A stretch of 64,000 nt of DNA from Lathyrus oleraceus (lineage: Eukaryota > Streptophyta > Magnoliopsida > Fabales > Fabaceae): positions 242,075,994-242,139,993 of the forward strand of contig NC_066584.1 in NCBI RefSeq assembly GCF_024323335.1, written 5' to 3'. Both the position numbers and the translations under genes were made by a program. Below are positions 12,934 through 23,458 of the stretch, in pieces. The notes under the pieces are model-generated. The model was not told where the DNA came from, made no database searches, and saw only the letters and a list, made by a program, of their open reading frames with translations. Within the stretch, counting starts at the first letter, position 1; each line of letters starts with the position of its first letter.

Positions 12934-15742
12934 CCCCACGTGGACGAGTTCATGGCCATTGGATCCTTTACTTCTAATCTAATCCTGGCGCTTGGTTTGT
13001 TTGACATGCTTTAATGCCATGTGTTTCGCTGCTGACTTTGGCCTACCATGCGCGCGCGTCCCCCAACCTTGTGATCAGCCACGTCAATTAATGAAGTGGG
13101 ATCCAAGTGCTGTGGATTTTTGTGATTTTTAATTTCTGATTTTATATTCTTTTATTTCAATTATTTTCAAAAATTCATAACTTCTTCATTTTTTATCATA
13201 AAAATATGGGACCAATTGCACTATTTCCCTTTTAAAATCTAGTTTCTGAAAATGATTTTTAATATTTTTTACGATTCCATTAAATATTTTTTGTGAATTT
13301 TCTCTTTTCTGGTTGTTTTTAATTCATTTAAAATAGTTTCCAATATTCAAAAATGCCAAAAATATTTTCTTAACATCTTTGAATGATGATGAATCCATGA
13401 AAAATATTCTCATCAATTTCTTAATTGATTTGAGATTTATTTGAGATTTTAGTTCAATTATGTTATTTTTCTTCATTTTTTAATTGTTTAAAATTAGTTT
13501 CTGTTTTCAAAAAATGATGAAATTTTTTGTCAAACATTGTTTGATCATGTTGAACTTAGGATGATCCAATTGGACTTTTCCAAGTTGATTTGAATTGGAT
13601 TTGAAGTTTGACCTTTATTTTTTTATTTTAAATCAAGTATTATTTTAATTCCAAAAAATACCAAAAATATTTTATTTGTTTCTTGACTTCTAAGCTTCAT
13701 CTCACTTCTGTTTACCATTGATTGATGTTGATTCCATTCATGTTTGATTAATGTGTGTTGGTTATGTAATTTGAATTTCAATTATGTACATTCCATTTCT
13801 TCTTCTTCTTCTTCTTTTTTATTTTTGACCAATGAGTTAAAGATTGGTGGTTAGCCTTGACATATGAGAGGCTTAACCTTTCTTCATTCAAATCAAATTC
13901 ATCTTGATTAAAGATCAAGTGAATTGCTTTGCATTAAGGATAGGTTGCTTCTTGGTCAAGCAAAAAAACCTAAGTCAATACAAGGTCATTCTTTCTTTTC
14001 TTTTGGCTTGGCAAGTTGTAGGAGCTTGGCTTACTAGTCATGGTCTCTAACTTGTGTTTGTTGCCTATAGTTTTATTGACCGGCCTCAGATAGGTGTGAC
14101 TACTACATTAGTACACTTATGATTGCTTAACATAGCGCTAAATTGCCTTATGGCACACTAACACTAACTACTAATGACTAACTTTTAATTTAAGCATTTA
14201 ATTCTTGCAATTTACTTTAATGCAATTTAAATTCTTGCTCATTAATTCATTTGTCTTTGCCCTTTGCTCACTTGAGCTCATGTTTATGTTAATGCAATTT
14301 GCCTTTTACTCACTTGAGCACATTATTGTGTATATACTATTGTGTTTGTTTCGTTTTGTTTGTGTGAACCCAATGCAAATGGAGAAAGGACTTAGATTTA
14401 GGACCTTACCTATGCTAATGGAGTTTGAAGAGCAACTAGCCTCATGCCTTTAGAATGCTAAAATTGTCAAAGAGCTACTAGGGCTCATACCTTTAGAATG
14501 CTTAATCTTGAAGATGAACTGAAAGGATCCTAATTCTAAACTCACTCTTGTCCATTCTTTCTATTGCATTGTGGAACTTTTTGATTTGTGTGTTCTTGTG
14601 TGTTAGGGATCCCAAACTTGAGCCAATTAGAAGAACCATTGTCATGGATATTCCAAGATAAGAGAGCCAAAAACCAATTGAAAGATTCCTAGGAGCTTGA
14701 TTGATTATTTGCTTGATTGCTTGAGTTATTTGCTTATTACTTGCCAATTCCAAAGGAAAGGGAGCAACTTGGATCATCTTTATGATCTCAAGAAGGGAAC
14801 TCCAATGTGGTTTTATTTCTCTTTCCTCATCCTTGCATCTTTAGGACCTAACCCTTCTCTTCTTCTCTCCACTCTAACCCAAGCCAAACTTTTGTGCAAA
14901 CATTAACATTGTTTTCAAAATTAGAAACCTAGGCATTATGCCTTTGATTTTTTCAAACTCTTTTCATAACACTTATTTTGAATTGAATCTTAAGTCAACT
15001 TTGACCTTACTTTGTGAATACTTTCCATTTGTAAATACAACTCACTCAATTGTTTTTGTGGTTCCAATGACCATTTGTGTTAAAGCTTTTTCATAAAAAT
15101 TAGCTATTAGGTTTGAGTTATCCTAGAGGTTGATATAATACTCACCTGTATCCTTAGTGATGGACTATAAGTCTTCCATGCTTATTATAGGGTTAACCCT
15201 TCACTAGCATGTTGAAGCTCTCCTCACATGGTGGATTTGTGGTTTTAGGTTGAGTTTTCTCCCTTTGATAACAAAAGACCTTAAGGCTTTTGACCAATCA
15301 ATTCACCAACCTCTTTTGAGATTTTTACCCCGAACTACGAGGTTTTGATCCTATTCTTTTTTAAGATGGTACGTAGGCAATGGGTTTATCCATTCAAACA
15401 CAAAATTGTAAATAAATTTTATATTCTTTTCTCATCTCCCCAATCATGTTTGCACAAATATTTTCACAAATACCAACCTACCTTACAACATTTGTAAAAC
15501 GGGCTCCCTTAGACTACTAAGGATGTTTTGGGTGCTTAAAACCTTCCCATTGCATAACCAACCCCCTTACCCAGATCTCTGACATTTTTATTAGTTTTTG
15601 ATTTGATAAAACTTCTGGGTTTTTGTTCGCTTTCTAACCTTTCCTTTGGATAAATAGAAGTGCGGTGGCGACTCGAATTGTATGATTTACTTTTGATTTA
15701 GTCAATAAATCTAAAGGTAACGAATACCCCGCTACAAAAAAG

Positions 15743-15761
15743 TGGCGACTCTGCTGGGGAT
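15743..15761 (+). promoter_or_regulatory. Ogre primer-binding site
   Basis: TGGCGACTCTGCTGGGGAT follows the LTR by six bases. It matches the known Ogre-type PBS (complementary to a tRNA-Arg, from memory). Confidence 0.85.
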
Positions 15762-16661
15762 CAGTTTGCCTTGTGGGTTTTGCCTATTTTTTACCTTTGT
15801 TGTATTGTATGTTTATATTATTTGTGACATATTTTTGTGCAAATTTGGGATGACTGTATTGTTTGTAATGTATGAATTGCTTGATATATCAATTGCTTGT
15901 GTGCTTGATGGTCTCTTGTGAGATGAATTCTATACCCGAACTCGAGTGCACTTATGATAGGAGAATAGCATAGTCTTGTTGACTTGTGTGGAGTTATTCC
16001 TTAGCAAGTTGACTTGCAAGCCCATTCATTTGGTGGAGGTTATGTTGGGATCAATAATGTCACACGAGTAGTCGTGGTTAGGCATCACTCTTTCTAATAT
16101 ATGCGTTAGAAGCCAAGAATCTTAGATTACCTAGCCCATTTTGGCCTATTTTTAGGACGTAGTGCGAAGGTCGTTCAAGTGTAAGATTTGATACGATTGT
16201 TACACGATACTACACTCATAAGCGTCTCTCTTGAGAATATTTTTGGAATACGAGTAGTCGTTTATCTGATAATATCTGAAAGATGGGATGATGACTATGC
16301 GAACCTCTTGTAGAACATGATTGTCAGGTTTAACCATAGTACACTCCCTTTGGGTGGTTCTTAACCGAGACTCCATGCTCGTGACTTGCAACAAACCCTT
16401 GATTCGCGGTTGATCCGTTCTCGTATATCCTTAATATCAATGGAACTTGGGTGTCGATAAGGTGTAAACCATAATCCACCAAAATGGATGATTGATATTA
16501 AGGATGACTTGATCCATCCCGTGACCTTTATGTGGTGTGATTTGCTTGATCCTTGAGTGTGATTGTTGCATCCATGCATTCATGCATTCATACACATCCA
16601 TATCATCAACAATGAGAAAATTTTCAAGGAACTTAAGAGGTCTATTTGAAAATTTTCAGAC
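15762..16661 (+). other. 5' untranslated leader of the large Ogre
   Basis: 900 bp between PBS and ORF1 ATG with no conserved ORF. The phrase ACGAGTAGTCG occurs near 16065 and again near 16248; nothing else stands out. Confidence 0.7.
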
Positions 16662-18052
16662 ATGGATAAGCAAAGAAGGAATACGAAGAAGTACAGTTTC
16701 AGACAACCCGACTTGAAAGAGTTAATGAGTTTGACATCCTATGTATTAGATCCCTTGGAGTTCAAGGCTCGTCATGGGAAGCTTCTGTCTATTCTTGCTA
16801 CTCAGGTGGATGAAGGTCTGATGAGTGTGTTGGTGCAGTTCTATGATCCCTTGTACCGTTGCTTCACATTTCTGGATTTCCAACTTCTGCCTACGCTTGA
16901 GGAGTATGCCTATCTTGTGGGTATACCTATTCTAGATCAATTGCCGTTCAGTGGCTTGGAGAGAGTTCCTTCTTCTCAAGAGATTGCAGATCTGTTGCAT
17001 ATAGATGAATCTATTGTTGGTGCTCATATGACTACCAAAGGTGGAATTCAAGGTCTCCCATCTGATTTCCTCTTTGCTCAAGCTACTATGTATCGGAAGG
17101 CCATGAGTGAAGACGCCTTTGAGGCCATATTTGTACTTCTCATCTATGGGCTAGTGTTATTCCCCAACATCGGCAATTTTGTGGATGTGAACGCTATTAG
17201 GATTTTCTATACTCTTAGTCCCGTTCCAACTCTGTTGGGTGACACTTATTTCTCTTTGCATATGAGGAATACAAAGGATGGTGGTACCATTGTGTGCTGT
17301 TTGCCTCTGTTGTACAAGTGATTTATTTCGCACTTGCCACAGACGCTCACCTTCAAGGAGAACAAAGGATGTCTACGGTGGTCCACGAGACTTATGTCTC
17401 TCACTAATGATGATATCTTTTGGTATAACCGTGTGTATGATGGTGTGCAGATTATTGACTCTTGTGGTGAATTCTCCAATGTGCCTCTTCTTGGTACATG
17501 TGGTGGGATTAACTACAACCCTATTTTGGCACATCGTCAGCTTGGGTTCCCCTTAAAGGATAAACCTAATAACATATTGTTAGAAGGCGTGTTCTTTCAA
17601 GAGGGTAAAGATCTCCAAAACTTGAAGGGCATGATGGTCCGCGCTTGGCGTAAGATTCATAGGAAGGGAAGGAAAGAGCTTGGTCCAAAGAATTGTATTG
17701 CTTTGGAACCCTACACCTCTAGGGTTAGGAGGAGAGCTTCTGAGTACCGCATGCCCTATGACTATCCGAGACCTACACCTATGGTTATGGTTGGACCTTC
17801 AACCCTCCCTAACCAGGAGTAGAGGAGTTGAGAGATGAAGACCGTTCGCGTGCTTGGGTCAGTGAGCGAGAGGAGCTACTTCAGCAGCTTAGAGATAAGG
17901 ATGCGTTGATAGAGTTTCTGGAGCATCAGGTTATCGACGAGCCTGATGATGTGGTTACTTATCTTCTTCCTCAGTCATCCAGGTTTTGGAAAAGGAAGTA
18001 TGATCGACTCGCCAAGGAGAAGGCAGATATGGAGGTAGCCTATGAGAGATAG
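16662..18052 (+). pseudogene. Ogre ORF1, degenerate
   Basis: ATG at 16662. Residues 1-219 are open, then a TGA (17319-17321) in a position where the context suggests Trp (TGG to TGA). The same frame then runs to a TAG at 17820. A further 75 codons in another frame (17828-18052) give a charged, heptad-like stretch (SEREELLQQLRDKDALIEFLEHQ) that looks like a coiled coil. The N-terminal part matches the ORF1 at 1-506 (PTLEE, GIPI, QLPFSGLE, LIYGLVLFPN). Its function in Ogre is unknown. At least one frame change separates the globular and coiled-coil parts. Confidence 0.85.
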
Positions 18053-18108
18053 GTGAAGTGGCAAGATTGACTGCCCTGATGAAGTCATTCTTGGCCGCCC
18101 AATGCTAG

Positions 18109-20409
18109 TTTTCTCCAACGCCTTCAACTCCTCCCCAGAGGACGGTTATTTCAGAGATTGCTTCCTCTACCGTGCCTGCTGCCAATTCCCACTTTGCGCC
18201 GTCTGCTATGCCAGCCGGGTTTCCCTGGGGGATGCCCGCTAACTTCGTTCTAGAGGGTCTCTCCCCTACTTTTTCTTCTCTGCCGACATCTAGCTCGGTC
18301 CTTGCTGTGCCACCTCCAGTCGTGCATACTTTGCCGAGAGTAGATGACACCATTTACCACTCTGAGCCATCTGAGGGACCAGATGTCTATGAGAAAATGG
18401 ACGCTATGAATGATCAATTCCTTGAGCTGCGCAAGGAACTTAAAACTCTCAGAGGGAAGGGCCTCTTTGGCAAATCTGCTGCTGAGCTTTGTCTCGTGCC
18501 TAATGTCAAGATTCCTGTCACGTTCAAAGTGCTTGACTTTGAAAAGTACAAAGGAAACACTTGCCCGCTCAGCCATCTTGTGATATATGCACGCAAGATG
18601 TCTACTCAGACCGACAACGATCAACTCCTGATCCACTATTTCCAGGACAGCCTGTCCGGTGCCGCTTTGAGATGGTACATGGGTCTGGATAGTGCGAACA
18701 TCCGCTCCTTCAACGACCTTGGCGAAGCCTTCGTCAAGCAATACAAATACAACATTGATATGGCTCCCGATAGGGACCAACTGAGGGCTATGTACCAGAA
18801 GGAGAAAGAAACGTTTAAGGAGTACGCCCAAAGGTGGCGTGAATTGGCTGCACAAATTGAGCCTCCGCTCGAAGAGAAAGAAATGACAAAGATCTTTCTC
18901 AAGACTTTAAGCTCTTTCTACTATGAGCGGATGATTGCTAGCGCTCCTTCTGACTTCACTGAGATGGTGAACATGGGGATGCGTTTAGAAGAGGGAGTCA
19001 GGGAAGGGCGCCTGACTAGAGAAGAAGGCTCTTCTGCCAAACCTTATGGGGCGTTTGCGAAGAAGAAAGATGGAGAGGCACATGCTGTGTCCTCCCATGT
19101 TAAACCAAGAAGACACTCTGTGAAGAGGAAGACTTTGCGTCCCGCCAATAACCAGCACCAGGTGGCTCATATAGCACCTGCTTTTAGAGAGAACCAGCAT
19201 TATCAGCATCAGAACCAGCAACAGCAACATCAGCAGTATCGGCAACAACAACACCGTCCTCAACAGCAGGCCTACCATCCTCGAAACAACAATCAAACTA
19301 ACACTAGCTATGATAGGAAAAGGATCACTTTTGATCCTATTCCAATGACCTAGGCCGAGCTATATCCTTCATTAATTGAAAGGAAGCTGATTACTCTACG
19401 TGACCCACCTGCTATACCGGTCAACCCTCAGTGGTAGTATAAGCCTGAGCTTCATTGTGTTTATCATTCCGGTGCTCCCGAACATGATGTGGAGAACTGT
19501 TACCCTCTCAAGACCAAGGTTCAAGACCTTGTTAGAAGTGGTATTCTGTTTTTCGAGGACGTAGGTCCTAATGTGAAGAAGAACCCATTGCCCGAGCATG
19601 GGAAATCTGCTGTTAATATGGTTCAGGGTTGCCCTGGCAAGTACAAGGTCAGATATGTCAGCCATATCTGACAATCTTTGGTCGAGATGCACAGACTCTT
19701 ATGTGGATACAATCACTACGAGCATGACCATGACAGTTGCCGTGTTTGCATTGTCAATGAGAGAGGATGTCGTCAAGTCAGAAAAGACATCCAAGAAATG
19801 CTGGATCAGGGTGTGATCGAGATACTTTAGAATCGTGATGAGGATGAAGTTAATGTTATATCGCCTGTATTCAGGATTCTTGAGCCTGTTGTCGTTAGGT
19901 ACGACGACAGCAAGCAGAAGGCCTCTCATACTCTCATAATTAAGCCAACTGGCCCTGTTCCATACTCTTCCGACAAGGCTGTTCCCTATCGTTATAATGC
20001 GGTTGCATTAGAAGATGGGAAGGAGGTGCCTCTACCCTCCACTTTTGTTGTGAACATTGCTGATGTCAGTGGTTTGACCCGCAGTGGTCGTGTTTTTTTG
20101 GCGCCGCCGAAACCCCAGGATGACACCAGAAGAGCTGATACTGTTGATAGTGTCGTCCGTCCTTTGGGGAATTCTTCTTCTTCTCCGAATCCGACACTTG
20201 TTGTTGATAGACCTGGCGCTGCTGATAGAGCTCCTGTCCCTGCTGACCAGAATGGCATGATGAAAGAGGACTGTGATGAGATGCTGAGACTCATCAAGAT
20301 GAGTGAGTATAATGTTGTAGATCAGCTGCTACAAACGCCTTCAAAGATATGAGTGTTGTCTTTGTTAATGAACTCTGAGCCACACCGTGAAGCTTTGCAG
20401 GAGGTGTTG
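18109..20409 (+). pseudogene. Ogre gag and N-terminal protease region, interrupted
   Basis: One frame runs from 18109 (just after a stop at 18106) to the solo LTR at 20410; no ATG opens it, so the true N-terminus is lost or lies in another frame. It has a proline-rich leader (PWGMP, HTLPRVDDTIYHSEP), a retrotransposon gag domain (VPNVKIPVTFKVLDF to about RMIASAP, roughly 18500-18950), a Gln/His-rich stretch (19190-19290) and a Cys/His patch (LHCVYHSGAPEHDVENCYPL, about 19447). In-frame stops lie at 19351, 19435, 19669, 19828 and 20350. The first two look like Trp codons changed by G-to-A; 19669 and 19828 fit CGA and CAG changed by C-to-T. The frame resumes at 22279 beyond the solo LTR. Confidence 0.9.
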
Positions 20410-22273
20410 TGTAACACCCTTCTACCCAAACGACATATTTAAATATATTATCAGAGTACAACATGTAGAAGAGTTTACATTTCTTACAACATAACACTTA
20501 TTGCATTACAACATAAAACATATTATTATATTTTATTAAAACTTCGCAGCGGACAACAACACAATATTATTATTCATCATATAACAATTCATAATAATGT
20601 TTCAACATTATCTCAACAAAACATCTCAACATTTTAGTCATCATAAACAACGTAAATAACAACCAATTATCTATCGAATCCCATAACCCCGGTGTCACAT
20701 GACCAGAGCATTTGACTCGACTCTGTAGACTAACTCTACACTTATTCTTCAAACCTCAACAATAGCTACTCCTCTTTATCTGCACATTGCTCATCATAGA
20801 TGAACATAAACACATGCAGAAGGGGTGAGAATTACATTATTAAATAATAATATAACGACAGAAATATAAACATAAATATATTTCACACATGCCAACACAG
20901 CTCATCATAATCATCATAATCAACATACTCATGAACATCAACAAAACAACATATCACATGCAATGCACACACCCATGCATGACTCAACACGACTCGGTAT
21001 ACCCATTTTGTGACCAACTACAGGATCACCACTCCCAGATTCATCACCATAGAATCCGAGTTCCCCGCAAGGAACCAAGCCTCTCAACAAGCCCGGAGTC
21101 AACAACATCATTGGAACTCAGTCCGTTCATCACTAGGCATCGGCCTTTCATGAATGCATGCACACCAAACATGCATCATAATCAACATAGCAACAACATC
21201 ATCATATAGTCATGTTATCATCATCATTAATAGCATGACATACAACTCAACAAAACAACAACAACATTACAACGATATCACATCGTCACATAACACATTT
21301 ATAAGTACACACGTAAATTCAACATTTCATCATCATAAACACCTCATACACAATCATATAATCACTGTTAATTGTTTATAATACAATTACAGCGACTTAC
21401 TAAGAGTCTCGCAACTCAACGTACTCAAAAACTCACCAACATTGACTTCACAGCACAGTTCGCACCGCCAACATAGGGACGCGCCGCGAACTCCTCCAAT
21501 ACAGCACAGTTCGCGCCGCGAACGAAGGGTCGCGTCGCGAACAATTATTTCGCTTCAGTACGCGCCGCGAAGCAGGGTTCGCGCCGCGAACGATGAGTTA
21601 CAGAACTCCTCTGAATCCTGCCCAGTTCGCGCCGCGAACTGGGTTTCGCGCCGCGAATCGCGCGCGATCAGAAGCCCTCTGCTGCAGAATCAGCGCAGCT
21701 TTGCTTCTCTACTCGCCACAACTCATACCCCACAGCTAACAACCCAATATCAACATTTAACAGTCATATATACACAACATACTTCGATTACAGTGCATAT
21801 AACGCAACAAAACTCACAGATCGGAGAATTTTCCATCAAAACCCCAACTTTCCCAATCTCCCTAAAATCCCCAAAATTCATCAACAATCCAACATATATC
21901 ATGAAATTGCTCGCATATTATCGTTTAATAAGGTTCAGACCCCTTACCTCTTTGGATTGAAGGAAGCTCTGAGCACTCTTTGGCCTTTTCCTCTTCCTTC
22001 TCTTTCTCTTCAGCGTTTCTCCCTCTTTCTCTGACTCTGAGGCAAAACACGTGAAAACAACCTGAGTTCTCACTTTGGCCTCTTTTATCCCATTTCCACT
22101 TTTACCCTTCCACTCTTCATATTCCATTTATTTTATTTATTTAATTATTATTAAAATCAATAACATCTATAATAATAATAATAATTCCCAATATTATTTA
22201 ATAATTCCTTTTTCCTTCAAATAATCATATTAAATAATATTTAATTTACTCTAACAATATTTGGGGTGTTACA
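20410..22273 (-). mobile_element. Solo LTR of Tekay-type Ty3/gypsy in Ogre gag-pro (1,864 bp)
   Basis: Bounded by TGTAACACCC (20410) and GGGTGTTACA (22273), with TGTTG duplicated on both sides (20405-20409 and 22274-22278). No PBS, PPT or coding sequence is inside, so it is a solo LTR. Minus orientation is suggested by GAGGTAAGGGG at 21950-21940, which the plus-oriented LTR at 6398 also has. It carries a cluster of TTCGCGCCGCGAA palindromes (21459-21667). The short ORFs in it are not conserved proteins. Confidence 0.92.
21459..21667. promoter_or_regulatory. Cluster of TTCGCGCCGCGAA palindromes
   Basis: Eight copies of a 13-bp palindrome-like unit lie at 21459, 21478, 21510, 21529, 21559, 21578, 21626 and 21645; those at 21510, 21578, 21626 and 21645 are perfect. 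A TCGCGCGCGA palindrome follows at 21658-21667. The CpG density is extreme for this AT-rich LTR. TTTCGCGC at 21644-21651 fits the E2F consensus (inference). Confidence 0.8.
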
Positions 22274-22278
22274 TGTTG

Positions 22279-23192
22279 GACGTGGCGTACGTAGATCATG
22301 ACGTCACCATAGAACAGTTTGATAGCATTGTTGCAAACATTACTGCTTGTAACAACCTGAGCTTCTGTGATGCTGATCTTCCCGAGGAGGGAAATGACCA
22401 TAATTTGGCACTTCACATCTCTATAAATTGCAAGGATGATGCCTTGTCTAATGTGATGTTAGACACAGGATCATCGCTGAATGTGTTGCCAAAATCCACT
22501 ATGGCTAAACTTTCATACCAAGGGCCTCCCATGAGGCAAAGTGGAGTGGTTGTCAAAGCTTTTGATGGATCCCGCAAGACTGTGATTGGCGAGGTTGAAC
22601 TCCCAATCAAGATTGGACCTAGTGATTTCCAGATCACTTTTCAGGTCATGGATATCCACCCATCATATAGCTGCTTGTTAGGCAGACCATGGATTCACGA
22701 GGCAGGCGCCGTGAAATCCACCCTACACCAAAAGTCGAAGTTCGTCAAGAACAAGAAGTTGGTGGTTGTAGGGGGAGAGAAGACTCTCTTGGTAAGCCAT
22801 CTGTCTTCCTTTTCTTACATTGATGCTGAGGATGAGGTTGGGACGCCGTTCCAAGACTTATCTATTGCTAAGTCTTCTAAGAAAGGAACTTCTTCATTTG
22901 TATCCTATAATGATGTGAAGTTGGCCATTGAGCATGGCGCAACTACTGGTTTAGGACAAATGATTAAGCTGGAAGACAATAAATCCCGGGCTGGCATAGG
23001 GTATTCTTCAGGCACTTTCAACAAGCACGGTTTGTTTCAGAGTGGTGGTTTCATCCACACGGTCCAAGACCAAGAAGCAGCTGATATAGTGGAAGAGGAT
23101 GCAGAGGAAGATTCTGGCAACTTTGTCATCCCTGGAGGAGTCTGCAATAATTGGGTCGCTGTTGATGTTCCAACAGTTGTCCATAAGTCCAC
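22279..23192 (+). pseudogene. Ogre protease region (exon upstream of the intron)
   Basis: Continues the gag-pro frame after the solo LTR and its duplicated TGTTG. It holds an aspartic protease core, NVMLDTGSSLNVLP (about 22455-22495), with the catalytic DTG intact, and the later SYSCLLGRPWIH block typical of retropepsin-like proteases. The frame is open to 23192, where a GT splice donor follows. Without splicing the next codon is TAA at 23194-23196, so the stop lies in the intron. Confidence 0.9.
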
Positions 23193-23458
23193 GTAATATT
23201 CATTTTTGTTTAAAAACCCTTCTCCCATGCCAAAAGGAGAAATGATGACATTGTTGACACATAAATACAATGATATTCATTCAATAAATTTATGTTAAAT
23301 GTTTGTTTTTCCAAATTATTTTCACTTTTTGCTTTTTGCATGAAATTGGTGATCACATAAAACCCTAATAAAGAGAATAAAATCAATCTTTTCATATGCA
23401 TAATGATTTGCTTTGCTTGAATTCTAAAATCTCTTTTACATCCAAAATCATTATGCAG
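23193..23458 (+). other. Ogre intron between protease and reverse transcriptase (266 bp)
   Basis: Begins GTAATATT and ends TTATGCAG, AT-rich (GT-AG class). The upstream exon ends two bases into a codon and the downstream exon supplies the third, so removal fuses the protease frame to the pol frame with no stop at the junction. An intron in this place is a hallmark of Ogre elements (established knowledge). Unspliced RNA would end translation after protease, which may set the gag-pro to pol ratio. Confidence 0.88.

Larger units (their letters stand above)
10841..15736 (+). repeat. 5' LTR of the large Ogre (4,896 bp)
   Basis: Starts TGTAAGACCC, ends CCCCGCTACA, followed six bases later by the PBS. 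It aligns along its length with 35632-40517 and, inverted, with 28094-33003, 49007-53893 and 47298-56857. Landmarks are a TATA box at 12359, palindromes at 12806 and 12912, and a CTT tract near 13800. ORFs in it are short and not conserved as proteins. Confidence 0.95.

Noticed and set aside
17246..17556. Alternative frames over Ogre ORF1 and over gag (for example 18250-18855 minus)
   Set aside because: Shadows of the real ORF1 and gag frames.
21442..21960. 172-codon ORF over the CG palindromes
   Set aside because: Arg-rich translation of the TTCGCGCCGCGAA cluster inside a solo LTR.
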